Positions 39,298-52,400 of a DNA stretch of 64,000 nucleotides are shown here, piece by piece. Origin of the DNA: Sipunculus nudus (Eukaryota > Annelida > Sipuncula > Golfingiida > Sipunculidae); contig CM049313.1 in NCBI GenBank assembly GCA_026874595.1, forward strand, positions 64,918,159-64,982,158, written 5' to 3'. The stretch's first letter is position 1. The number at the start of each line of letters is the position of its first letter. The notes beneath the pieces are model-generated. The model did not search any database, had not been told where the DNA came from, and worked only from the letters and a program-made list of their open reading frames with translations. A program made the translations under genes and the position numbers.

Positions 39298-39760
39298 CTG
39301 TTTGTGTGTGATCCTGTCTTGCAGCCACACGATCTTTGAAAATTTCCTTTTTGGAATTCTTTTGGTAGTTCCATCTTCCTGGCTATGGGAGGAGAGCCGT
39401 GCATGCCCTTCTTGAGAGCGTCATAAAAAGCGCGGAGGTCGGGGCTCGGGCTGCGTGAACGGTCATCTGCCTCAGGCGAACGAGCGTCCTTTTTAGAGAG
39501 TCGGCCATCTTGTCGCCTCAAATCTGGCGCTGATCCCCCATACGAACCTGGCGGCACCGACAAAAGTGACCGCGGGGATGGACTTCTCCCGCGGTCAGAT
39601 AGATCAACAGATGATCCGTTCTTTGAACATGGTGAAAATCCTCTTGAGGGTCTATAATCAGCCGATCTGGGTCTGCTGGAATCGCTATATGCGTTCAAAT
39701 GATTTGGAGTCCCTGACTTTTGCCTTGCATTGCTCTTATGTGAGCCAATACTTGTGTCAA
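39298..39760 (-). CDS. Probable exon of a Ser/Pro/Arg-rich protein
   Basis: An open frame of about 154 codons is bordered by a plausible acceptor (ccatatag) and a plausible donor (CAG|gtgaaag). The frame itself extends from 39803 to a stop at 39294. It encodes low-complexity sequence with repeated RSPSP motifs (GRSPSPRSL, DRSRSPSPDLRAFYDALKKG) and ends in a Lys-rich stretch. Base composition is far more GC-rich and codon-like than the neighbourhood. Such Ser-Arg-Pro segments occur in cytoskeletal scaffold and signalling proteins. I cannot name the family and found no neighbouring exon. It is on the same strand as the pseudoprotease gene but probably belongs to another gene. Confidence 0.5.
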
Positions 39761-39803
39761 CTATATGGATATCGGGGCATGCCATTGCAAAAGCCACGCT
39801 CAC

Positions 39804-41114
39804 CTTGTGTCACTCTTGGAAAATGAGTCGATTAAATATTGTTTTTCTCAGCTTTCACTCTTTTGTCACCTAGTATATATGCCCGGTGTGATCTATTGCA
39901 AGCTCGGGGCACTGGTTAACAAGACGCCTGCAAACGTGATGGTTTCAGTCCTGTGTAACTCACACTTCTAGCGGCATTCTTACCGCACACGTAGCTCAAT
40001 CCATTGTTCACTTTCATATAACAGCCAGTCTTAAGAATTGGCTTGGTCTTATATCTGATTGGTATCAGTATAATTTGTTGCACAGATGATAAATACTGCT
40101 AGCTGTGATATATCATATGTGGTCGCAACTGCCCGGGTCGTAGGCTCGTCTGAGTGGTTACTACTAAAGTACATATACCTCATACCAGTTTTTACACGAC
40201 GTACCCATTAAACTCGACTTACGGCTTACGAGCACACCTGCGGGCGTGTCATTTTTTGTGGTTTACCTATATATGTCAATAGAAAATATACGCCACTTAT
40301 AATGTACTTAGCAAGTTATTTGCTCAAGGTATATAACATGTTGCAACTGGATCATACCCTAAGTCACTGTGTTGTATTTATACGTGTGTGTATTTATGAA
40401 TTTAAGATACATGACGTGGTACAGACGGAGTGCCCGTACATTACTAATCTATATTTCCACGGGGCTATATTAATTGTATTTGAAACATGCCTTTTTTTAA
40501 ATAAAACTAAAGGGTGCCAACATATGACCAGTGCATGAATTCAATTAACAACCAAAGGGATGCCAAAGTGTACAGCTTTCTACGTTCGATGAAAAAGTAC
40601 ACTTGGTAATGCAATTTTTGACCTCGGAAAAACAGAAGTATATCAAGTATTTTAAATTTAGTAAAACATCTGATATTTAGTGATTTATATTAATATCATA
40701 AAAGAATTCCGTTTTCTTATGCACCGCTGGCGTTTATTTTGAAACCCCCTCCCCGTATCAAAACTTGCTCTTTTTTATTTTCAGTGGATATTTAACGATC
40801 CTTAGCTCCAACCTCTCCGGCTTTTCTGAATAAAACCAAGAAATAAAATTATAAAGTTTCCTTTTGTTATGTTGTGTAATTACCTGTTTTGCCAAGCAAT
40901 TCTATTATTATGTAGTCAACTGATCATACGTTTATCGAATAACAAGATTAGGTACAAAAAATCGCCCGCCGGCTCTGATTGCTGATGACAGTGCCTGAGA
41001 AGCCAACCATTTTTTCTGTTACATATGTTCACTTAGACGGAGAATAAACCACTTCATATTTTGTCTATTATATACTGTTAGCTATATACTACTAAAATTG
41101 TCTAAAATAACTTG

Positions 41115-41182
<68 letters not shown>

Positions 41183-43343
41183 AAGGAAAAGATTAAATTA
41201 AAAAAAAGTAATTTTCATATCATAATGCCCATCAATCGCCAACCAAATCTCGAATTTCTGGATCCACCACTGAAAGACTAATTAAAGTCCAGTTTATTAA
41301 TTGTGATGTTTAATTATATTTTGCAAACTGCGAGCAATGGATTAATCATTTAAATGTCTGACTGGAGCACAGCGAATATGAAATAACAGAAGGGCAGTGT
41401 TGGGTACAGGAAGTGATGAGAAATGGTTTAAAAGCCCTATTTGTTCGCTCTTCTGTCAAGCAGAAGTATTAACTAGATGTATATCTGATATCGCAGAGCC
41501 GTCGCTAAAAAACAGAAAACGTTAGGTGAGCATTGCTGTCTTTGACCATTTATTTTATAAAGCTGATTAGCAGTCTTTTATGTTACAAATATTTACAATG
41601 ATGTTCATAGTTATAATTTGTTTATGCTGGGTGTATGCGGCATATCTTATCAACTCCAGATAATTTGTTTATGCTGGGTGTATGCGGCATATCTTATCAA
41701 CTTCAGAAGGCGGGCCTTTCGTAATATCCGCAGTACTTTATTTCATGTATGGGAGGAGAGTTGTTTTATTATTCATCTTCCGTCGTCTATATTGTAAAAA
41801 TATCACAGGCTCGGCCACGTGTACACCGATACATAAACCTAAAGCTATCTCGGAGGTTCCATTGAACTCTAAAATCAGATACAGACATAGTACTTGATAT
41901 CCTCTTGGTTTCAAAGAACATCGCAACACTCAACTTGCAATAATTACCCTTCACAAAAATTCGCGAGCATTAAATACTCGTAATACTCAGATATATACAC
42001 TCTTTTTATTATCCATGGCCCATTTGCCCGGTGTGCATTATATATAAACTCGACGTGTTAGTCGCACCAGTAGTTCTCCTGTCTATATTATATATCGATT
42101 CAGGCCATGCGAAACTTTCTCCTTTCGGACCGATTTTGGTTGCCCGCTCAAGCGAAACCAAATACTATATTTGGGTTTAACAATCCAGCTTACTGAGAGA
42201 ATTTGAAGAAGATAATCTCATGGTAATACGAACGTGCCTAATTAGCACGATACTCGAAGTCTAAATATGTCAATCATATAAAGAACACAAGAAGCCTGCA
42301 GAAAGCAAGACCATTGTTTGTCCACTGACGCATATTGGCATGTACGGAGCTCAAATAAGATTCTTATACAAACATAATTTGAACAGATGATAAGACATTT
42401 AAGTATATGCATTCAAATTTTATACACTAAAACATTATAGATGACATGTACAGGGCTTATGGATGCTTACCTAAGCTTTCTGAGTCGTGCTAAATTCATA
42501 TGGAAGCGTAGGGCCTACAAGGTTTTATGCGCGTGCATACAAGAAATAAAAGTCCGACATTCCAGAGCGTGCGGTTAGGTCCTTGTGGTGCGTAATATAA
42601 AACTTTGAGCCGTATTGGAAACACACTAAAGCGTGTAACGGATTTTTGGCATGTAAAAACTCATCAGATATATCTAAACCACGGCAGGTCACGATTAAAA
42701 AATACATTTTATTTAGCCATAGGATGTACCTGCTGACCCCCTTACTCTCAGAAGGACTGATTATGACACGCTAGGTGAGAGTTGTTTCAAGGCATATTTG
42801 ATGCGGTGGAACGACTTTATGATTAGGAAATATAATAAGTCACATCTGGAATAGGCTGGTATATGTGTAATGTAGACAGAAAGATTTTTTACCGAATTGT
42901 AACAGATTTTGATGTATTTTTGACCGTCCCAAAATCCCTACCAGGATGATGTTTCTTTTGAATAGAAACGACATCTGGCGGTAGGATGAGCCTTTACTGC
43001 CTGTTGGCTGCCGGCCTATGGGCAACAGTTGTTCCTTATCAGTCAGGCTATTCGTCCGTCCGTCGGGCCCTCCGTCCTTCTATCGAGCGTATATATCATC
43101 CCAAGCACTGTTTTATTAATTGTCGTTAATTTTTTTCATTGAAGTACAAATTTCTGATTGTAGGCCCTAGATCTACTTTCGGACTTAACCGGACACACCC
43201 GGTTGAAACCTCACATTGTGCACAGTGTAAATATTAAGGGAATTTTAGAACTGAACAATCTGTAGCATTCACCACACAACCAGACCCGTGTATGGCCCAC
43301 CTTTAAGACCTATACGTCAGAGCACCAATAAATGTTGACATGG

Positions 43344-43404
<61 letters not shown>

Positions 43405-45657
43405 TGCAAATTATACTCATATGAAACATATGAAAGACAATTATATTTAAAGCCTCGGTATATTTGTTGGTCGATGATATTGAGCTATTTGGCTTACTTA
43501 AAGGAATATAAGTGGTTTTTCATCCCTTGAAGAGAACAAAACTTGTTATTTTAGAACTACATATATCCAAAATTGGAACATTAAACTATACTCTGTTTCA
43601 CAATAGGACAATTGACGGCGGGGGGGGGGGGGGGGGGGGGGGGGGGTAGAGAGAGAATGAGAGAGAGGAAGTGAGAGAGAGATTAATTTCAGTCAGACAT
43701 TTCCCTGGTTTGATAGCTACTTCCCTCGCGTTGATAAAGCCGAACTAGAAATCTACATTTTAAGGAACTCATGCCTCCGCCATGTCGGTGGGATGGTCAC
43801 TATTATAGGATGCTCGCAAACCCGTGTTTCCTTCACTTATTCGCCCCATGTTACTGAATAATCCTTCTTAACGTTACTGGATCCGGATCATATGCCGGAT
43901 CCACAACAAATTCTAATCGATTCTTCGTGGGCCCATTCCCGGAAAGCCCTGAAAATTTAATGAGTTCGTTCTTGATTGCGTGAGTTATGTTGTAAAGAAA
44001 CACACAAACACACGCACGAAAGGAGATGAACGCATATTCTCTTTCCGGTGTCAATAATATGAGACTCAGAACATGTTAACATGTTAATGAGAGTCCCTCC
44101 GAATTGGAGGCAGACAGTCCCTGTCACATCCATCGCTGATTCATACATATATCGATCGACCATAAAACACAATTAATGGCACTGGGTCACCAAGATACCG
44201 GAGCATGTAACTGGACGACAATTACCCCTTTTATTTTATTCTCAGTGGGAAGTAACCTTCGCTCGAGCTTATTTTATTAAAGGTACATAAAAATTCACAA
44301 TCAAATATGCATTTTCTCGCACCGTTAGATCATTTATTTCTTACTTATTTTGCGTACATATTAATATAATCTGGTTATTCTTTCAACGAAGGTTTCTTAT
44401 GACGCCTCCCAGAGAGGTGTTAGACCTTATGTATCTACAGGCTGCTAGTAAACATAGAACATGGGCCATTATTGACATACAGAAAACAATGTAATTGAAG
44501 GTTATTGCATGGTGGCATAAATGAGGAACTGGAAAGGAATATGCTAAAGGCCATTTACAAAACTCCGCTTCTTCTGACTTGCTGCCAGATGACCATGTTG
44601 AATGCGTTTTTATTATACTGTAGGGCTCCCACATGCTTAAAACACATAGATATAAAAACAAAATTAACAACCTCAACATCCTTACAATTACAGAATACAG
44701 ATTCACTAAACGGTCTATGCACATTTTCATAATCTGAAGGACTAAAATAAGAAAATGATATACTCTAATGTTTTGATTTGATCTTCATCATTTTCAAAGA
44801 AAGGAAAGGAGGCCAGTGGTGCCATACCCAGAATCATCAATTTGAAAAAAAAACGGATGGAGAACTATTTATCCACAGTGTGAAACTGTTATTTCTTCCG
44901 AGTCACAAAGTGTGAGAGAAAGAGAAAAAAAGGGATAATCCAATAACTATGGAGAAAAACCTGATTTTCTAATGTATAATTACACGTGTGAATTATTTAG
45001 AAACTTAACACCAGAATGTTCAAAAAAGCCCTTATTATTTAAAAAAATAGTCACTTCATATCAGTTCTAGTATTTTTAAAGAATATTGATAATCATCAAG
45101 ATATATAAAGCTTGTTTTCTATGTATTCCTATGTAGTGTCAGCTGAGAAAATAATCTTTATCATTTGAAATAATTAAAAAAAATCAAATCAGAGTTTTAG
45201 TTCTGTAGGAGGGAGGTAGGATACCTTCAAGATGTGTTTAACATGATCAGGTAAGAAATAAAGAGACATTTCGGTATTAAACAATACAGATACCCTCCAT
45301 AAAGACATAAGACGATATGTATTTTCAGACTTTCCTTCAAGCTCATAGCTTTAAATGGCCATAGTTAAAGCAGTGTTGCTTTAACATGTGACGCAGTATG
45401 CTTCAATAAATATAGTTAAACAGATGGAAAACAAACACTTGATGATAGATTGATGTTTAATTAGATATAACCTGAGACAATATCTGGGCCTATGAAATTT
45501 CAACAATGATTGCTTGGTATGTTTGTACTAATTAAATCAAGGATGAAAATTAAGTCTTTTCTTGATATATGTTACTGTGTCGTTATGTTTCAATTCGGAT
45601 CCTTGATACCGTCGGTGACATGATAGGAAACTGTCCCTTTTAACGCCATCGCCCTGC
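39804..45657. other. Intergenic-looking region
   Basis: No gene was recognised. It holds TA arrays at 41118-41181 and 43350-43401, a 48-bp tandem duplication at 41616-41708 (ataatttgtttatgctgggt), a 27-G run at 43620-43646 followed by a GA-rich tract, and a GTCCGTCCGTC stretch near 43055-43080. Open frames on both strands (for example 44383-44730 on -) look non-coding. A possible ATTAAA-type poly(A) signal for the gene at 45658-61205 lies at 45456-45461 on the minus strand. Confidence 0.5.
41616..41708 (+). repeat. 48-bp tandem duplication
   Basis: ataatttgtttatgctgggt through gcggcatatcttatcaact is present twice head to tail, with one difference at the end (ctccag against cttcag). Confidence 0.9.
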
Positions 45658-46494
45658 TCACCCAAAGGGAGGTCCGCCTCCAGGAGCTCCATTACCAAAA
45701 GGCCCACCTGGTCCTGGTCCGTTTCCGTTTGGGCTCGAAAAAGGAGGTCCATTTCCAAAAGGAGGTCCATTACCACCTGGGCCCGAAAAAGGAGGTCCAT
45801 TACCACCTGGGCCCGAAAAAGGAGGTCCATTACCACCTGGGCCCGAAAAAGGAGGTCCATTACCACCTGGACCCGAAAAAGGAGGTCCATTACCACCTGG
45901 GCCCGAAAAAGGAGGTCCATTACCCCCTGGGCTCGAAAAAGGAGGTCCATTACCACCTGGTCCCGCAAAAGGAGGCCCATTACCACCTGGTCCGTTGCCA
46001 CCTGGTGCCGGGAAAGTAGGTCCTTTGCCACCTGGGCCCGCAAAAGGAGGTCCATTGCCACCTGGTCCCGCAAAAGGAGGTCCATTACCACCTGGTCCCG
46101 CAAAAGGAGGTCCATTGCCACCTGGTCCCGCAAAAGGAGGTCCGTTTCCATTTGGTCCCGGAAAAGGAGGTCCCGAACCAAATGGTTCTTCATCTGCCTC
46201 TTCATTTTCCAAAACGAAGCCTCCTTCGGGTATGTCCCAGTTCCCTGGAAGGTTTCCGGGAATCTCTGGCTGATTGGTCTCTTCCGGCTCCGGCATCGTG
46301 TCAATGAGATAGTTGCACATGTAACGAACTTCGTAGTCGTGACAGCGGCATCCCATTTGCTGTCTGGCGTGATTACACCGGAAACCCCACGACCCCATTT
46401 CCACGTATTGTTCTGATGGGCAGTAGGCGGGGTTGGGCGCTGCTGTTTTTACATTATGCTCTGTGCACAGAGGCTGTTCTCCGCCACAAGCAAC
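45658..46494 (-). CDS. Pseudoprotease gene exon 7 (Cys-rich module, acidic linker, repeats)
   Basis: It encodes VACGGEQPLCTEHNVKTAAP..., then RCNHARQQMGCRCHDYEVRY and MC, an acidic linker (PEPEETNQPEIPGNLPGNWD and VLENEEADEEPF), then the GNGPPF decapeptides, ending GAPGGGPPFG and TGA at 45658. Acceptor tatacag. Other frames stay open through the repeats only because of their 30-bp periodicity. Confidence 0.9.
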   Translation of the reverse strand, partial: VACGGEQPLCTEHNVKTAAPNPAYCPSEQYVEMGSWGFRCNHARQQMGCRCHDYEVRYMCNYLIDTMPEPEETNQPEIPGNLPGNWDIPEGGFVLENEEADEEPFGSGPPFPGPNGNGPPFAGPGGNGPPFAGPGGNGPPFAGPGGNGPPFAGPGGKGPTFPAPGGNGPGGNGPPFAGPGGNGPPFSSPGGNGPPFSGPGGNGPPFSGPGGNGPPFSGPGGNGPPFSGPGGNGPPFSGPGGNGPPFGNGPPFSSPNGNGPGPGGPFGNGAPGGGPPFG

Positions 46495-49400
46495 CTGTAT
46501 AATTACACGAAGAAGTGATTACGGTAATAATACAATGTAACGGTATTTACGGCGGTTCTGTCTGCTAAGGTGGTACAATTTCAACACAGAAATGTGACAA
46601 TGTAGTTTACCGTTAATCTATAATAGATTATTACACCTTCGCCAGATTGTGAGGAATCTCGTTAACTTTTGGTTACTTAGTTATCTGATTTGTCTGTTAG
46701 TGTCTTTACTAGTACACTATAAACTGTGTTAGATGTAAAACGGTGGACGGCAGTTAATTCCCTTGGAACAAATCTTTAAATTTTGGAGAAAAACTACATT
46801 ACCATAATATGTTTATAATATAAATTTAAAAAATCTCTATCATTATGAGTGTCAAGAAAATCATTTATCTTATTTATACAAAGATTTATAAAAAAAGGAT
46901 CATTTATTCGGTGTACTAAGGTGTTGTGAAGAAACTATATATTTATGTGCTTAAGATATTATTAAACGGTCATTTATATAGTTTTTTAAGGTTTGTTGTG
47001 CTTGGTGCATAAATGACCTTGGGGGCGGGACCATTATGTAATAAATAGGGCTGTTTAGTATGATAAGTATGTTTTCCAGCCAGCAAGCTGTATTTACATG
47101 TGTAGCGGGGACACAAGGTCAAAGGTTAAACTGGACCAGACCAGTACTGTCTATGCTGTTATAGAGAGTTCAGACAATGTGTAAAGCATATGACCTTGAA
47201 GTGGCTGTAACATCATGAGTGTAGTCAGTACTTGTCAACAATCCAACAGAGAAAGAAGGGTCCATTTTAGTGGAACGTTATAATAACATAGAGTTACCAG
47301 TAGCAGCAAGTACTCATGAGATCAAAATGAAATACTGAAACTTTTCACGTTTTCAAATACCTTGGGATATTAAGAACTCTATATAAGTGGGATTTTGTAT
47401 TTGTGTTTAAGAGACTGAGAACTGCCTGGTCGACATAAAACAAAAAAAGCATAAGGATCACATGTAATAAACGACCTGCATGGCAAGCCTTAAGAATTCA
47501 GTGAACAATCAAATTGACCGCAAATCTATTGATATAAGAACAGAAGTGTGATGCGCCTGTAAACTAAAAAATAACTGTTCGTGTGTGTGTTGGACCTATA
47601 GAAGAGACAAAACCAGAAGGAAGCCATGAATGAATCATCAAGGACTGTGTGGTACAATTAACTATAATATATGCATTGCTTGAACACTTACAAATCTACA
47701 GATCGTAGGTAGAAAGCTATTCTATCTTGAATAGTTGATAAATGGTATAGGTTATTTTGACCTCTGTGTCCCATATGAATTATGCTAGGTTAGGTATCAA
47801 TGTGGAATGAATTTTGTTATATAAATATTTGTTTTGTACGTTGGCTTTGTTTGTTGTTTGTAATCCTTTAATGCTTTGTAATCCTTTAATGTAAGACATC
47901 GTCGCCTTAAATAATGAATCAAAATCATTTTATATATACTCAAATCGTGACAATGAGATAGGGCATTCCTATTTCGGCCGAGGAATAAAACCTAACATTG
48001 GTAAAAGGGGCCCCTTTTGCACTAGAGCTGACTTTACCAAAGCTTGATTAGAACCTTGGCGGAGTTGTTGGTCTCTGACTGCTCTCAAATAATGACAAAT
48101 ATATGACAAATTACCTGCCCTTTCCACCACTCTTCACAGTCACACTGGTCACCTGGTGTCGGGGTATAGGTACTGCGGGCGGTCGACCAAAAACCTATTT
48201 AAAGAAACAATCTAATCACTTTTGGGTATTACTTTTAGAAAAATTGTACATATATCTTTGTAAAGAACAACACAAAGCTAGAATGAGAAAATTTCTTGTT
48301 CCTTTCTTTTGTCAATATGTGGCATTTCACATTTTTAGATTTTTTACTAGATCCTCGGCTGGGATTTGAACCCACGATCTCCCGTTTTTTTAGTTGCGCT
48401 TAACTTCTAGACCACAGAAGCTGCATGATGGATATTTCTGTATTGTTGGTACCCTTAAAGACAGATATGTCTGCGATGGAGATTAGCAGAAGTGACTGGT
48501 GAATATGTTCCAATCATGACCCCCTCAGTATCAATATTATTTTACACTGAAGCATTCAAACATGATAGTTGGTTTTATGCACGCTAGGGTTTCAATATTA
48601 AAATATATGCGAAAGGGAACTTATCAGGATAATTAAATGGTCGTGAATAAGCGCCCTATAAAAAACATATCTTGGGCATTACCCGTGCATGTAACGCCGA
48701 TAGAAATACGATATCAACGATATCAATATTTCATGTCACCTGTCAATGAACAATCAGAATCACAATTCGTTCGATATTTCCTTGGCTTCTTTATTGTTAA
48801 CAATTTGCTGATAAACCAAAAAAAGACTGTCTCGCTATTATTCTGTACGCAATGAAGCAACTCATAATCTTATATACCCTGCGTAGGTTTATGTACGGTG
48901 AAATTGCGAAAACCTTAATGAAACACTGAAAAAGGGAAATTCGAGAAAAAATCCGTATATACCGGTGCACATGCTGCTAGTCCGGGGTTAATGAAACACG
49001 TCAGGCCATTTGATGCTGATCAGGTGCGGCTTTAGAAGGGGCTCAATGTAAGCGACATTCGTCTTCGACACAAAAATTACTAGTAATGAACGTTTGAAAG
49101 TTGGAAAAAAATATATTGTTAGGGGCCAAAATATTTTTGCAACACAATATCTGTCAATGACAAATGCACTTGACATGGAAATATTGCTTTAACATTATTC
49201 AAAAACCATTACTTCGAAATCAACTAATAAAAGAGGCATTTGCAAAATAAACAAGTGATGTTGACTGTAGTCTTTGTTCGAGACTTGACAAAAGTCGACT
49301 CGGGTCAAGACGCGAGTCCATATTTCAAGGACTCGAGTTAATTAACCAAGGCTTGGACTCGACAGTCTTTGACATTGTAGATCAAGACTCGAGAAAAAAG

Positions 49401-52400
49401 GCTAGATTGCTCCTGAGGCTAGTAGAAGATAAACTTGGTCACCAAAGGTCTGAAGTTGAATTTGGAAAACATCCATAAAGATTACCAATGTAAACGTTTG
49501 ACAGAAATTTGCAAACACAATTAAATATGTACCAACGGACCTATTTGATTATTTTCTAGACTTGTCTATCCGGAATTACCTCCAGTGTGTCAATATTTTA
49601 TGGACCGCTAAGTATATGTGATTTAATTTTTTTTACTTTGACTTGGTTTCTTTCTGATTCAAGACTCTAAGAAGGTTGGACTTGAACAAAAACTTCAAGG
49701 ATTTACTAGCCATGTGGAATTACCGCCAGTATGACCATACTTTACGGACCTCTAAGTATATGTGATTAAAGTTTCTTTAAGAGTCGGACTCTAAGAAAGT
49801 TGGACTTGGAACTACACTTCAAGAATTTACTAGCTATGTGGAATTAACTCCAGTATGTCCATACTTTACAAAGCTCGAAGTATATGAGATTGAACAATAA
49901 AAAAATTAAGCGTAAACTAACATAAAAAATGGTTATCTCAATTTGATGTAAAAAAATACAAATTTCTACTTGGACTTGGTTTCTTAAACAGTCGGACTCG
50001 AAGAAGGTTGGACTTAGATTCGAACTTAAATGATTTGACTAGCCTCGACTCGGACTTGCACTCGGACTCTTTAAATGTGCACTCGACTACATCACTGACA
50101 TAAACAATGAAAACGTGGCTGGGTCTGCAATGTTTAATACTTCGTGGTCTCACCTGGCAATGCACAGCCAACTTCTTGGTAACAGTGATACACTGACGCT
50201 ATCGCCAGTTGGTTGAAGATTCCAAAGTTGTAACATGTCGGGCATTTTGCTGCGATCAAACCTACAAGGTAGATGCGATCTTCGGAGGCGACCAAAACAG
50301 GGGAGCCGTATACGAACGCTTCCTTCCCGGATGGAATGTTCCAGAACACACGAGAACAGATATGTCCGTGATAAGGATCCCACGAAGGCCTACATGAAGT
50401 GTGCTCCAGTACCTTGTGGGTGATGGTAACCTTCTCCGTGGGACCCGTCCCCATGACACTCATCGCCAGGCCGCAGTACTTGTAGAGGTACGTAGGCCCG
50501 TGTCCGGACAATCTCAGCATCCCGAAATCCGGAATTCGCTTGATCATCTTGAGGAGAATGTCAAGAAAACTTGGAGGAACAGAAGGTTTGGAAGAGCTGG
50601 AACTAGAGCTGGTGCTTTGAAACAATGTGCTCGACACGGTCAAGACCACAAGGTCGCAGACATCAGGATGACGAACTACTCTTTTAATAGATGCCGTCTT
50701 CTTTTCTATGAGGTCGCATCCTAACGTTTCAACCCTGTTGATGAGAAAAAGAAGAAAATCATTTCGTTATTTTATTGTAATATTTCGATATAATGACATT
50801 AAATATGAAGGATTTATGTGATATATTCTGTCCTAAATAATAAAGAACATGAGAAGAAATACACTGGACCACTTGTACAAATCAGATGTTCGTTCGACCA
50901 TCGAGTATGGAAATCTGATTTTATGAGCATAACTAACAGTAAAAAAACTCGAAAATGTCCAATGCCAAGCTGCTAAGCTAGTCACAGATGCACTTCGAGC
51001 AACCAGTTATGTAAACTTTCACCTGAACATGTCTGGCATACTTAAGAAAGCCGACGAACAAAATCAAAGTTATGTTTATCCTATAAGTTATTACATTGCC
51101 TATGCCTAGCTTTCATGTCACGATAAATGTGCTCGTCAGTCTCAAATGTTACTCCTATGAACCTAAGAAACACAAGTGAGATGCGCAAGTCTCGTGCAAG
51201 AACGGAGAAATACAAATCATTCATTTCATCTTGCACAGTTCTATGGAAATCATTAGACTAATCATTAAAACAAGCAGTTCTTTAAATGCTTTAAAATTTT
51301 CTGTGAATAGATACCTTTGCTTAGCATCCGATCCCACATTATATTACAGCTATAGAAAACGACAGCAGAATATTTAGATTTCAAGACTTAGATTCGTCAT
51401 AGCTGTCTTAAGGATCATTTGTACACACATGGTCTGTCTGAAAGTGACCGAAATCCACAATGTCGAATGGTTAAAACATTTGTTTTTTTTAATGTGTCCG
51501 AACTACGAAGTCGCACGACAAATGCAATGGAGTAATTACAAAACTTTAGCACTGATATCCTTACTTTATTCACGTCTAATTGGGACAGACGACAAACTTA
51601 TAAATTAATGACCGTCTTAATACATAGGTCATTGAATTTAAGCTTAACAGTTATCCAATGTATACTTAATCATGCATTCGCATATCTTTAATCAATAAGA
51701 CGCTTCTGTGCTGACCGGTAAACTGAGTAAATACAACTGAAGGATACCCGACTTATCATTAATATTTAGATTCGTTTGAACAGATACTGACAGTTTTCAG
51801 GTATTTTTGTAATTATTCATGATTTCATATAAGGTTAAGGTGATATAATATCTTAATTTCGTGAAACGTCTACCCAGGTAATATATAAATCATTGATCAA
51901 TGTTTTATTTGCATTACAAATGTATTAATCAGGCTTTGCTGAGTGTTCTTTCTATCTTATCCTGTATAATATTGATAGATACAGTATCACGCATAATCGA
52001 TAAAAGATTTTCTCGGTTTTCATATTTCAACATATCGATATTAAATGCTTTGCACCGTTTGCTTATTAGACAGAAAAAATTTAAAAATATTGTAATATAT
52101 TGTTATAACGGATTTATGTTATATATGTTATATGCACTATTCGCTTTAATGTTAGACTTGTAAAAAAGTATTTCTGTATTGTATGTTCGGAGAGTACTTA
52201 TAGTATTTAGCATTTAAGCGCAATTTGTAAAATAAAAAAAGGAATACATATGTTTAAACCAACCATTTTTGGTTTAACTTGTTCCTGAATACTCGTGCAA
52301 TTCAAACTGGGAATCGGAGCACCAAACGAATAACCAAACTTTGGCAATACACGCCCATACACTAATACAGGGTTTACGCTTTTACAGACATCGCTGTACA

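Noticed and set aside
45729-46273. Two plus-strand frames (KKEVHYHLGP and AKGGPLPPGP repeats)
   Set aside because: Antisense shadows of the same 30-bp periodic repeat. No splice or homology support.
45537-46304. 255-codon open frame on the minus strand, rich in MDLLFRAQ-like repeats, overlapping the last exon of the pseudoprotease gene
   Set aside because: It is a shifted reading of the 30-bp minisatellite. The correct frame is fixed by the spliced Cys-rich module and the exact 1941-nt total.
48352-48425. Functional tRNA gene on the minus strand
   Set aside because: A- and B-box-like motifs are present but acceptor stem and anticodon loop do not pair, so it is treated as SINE-derived.
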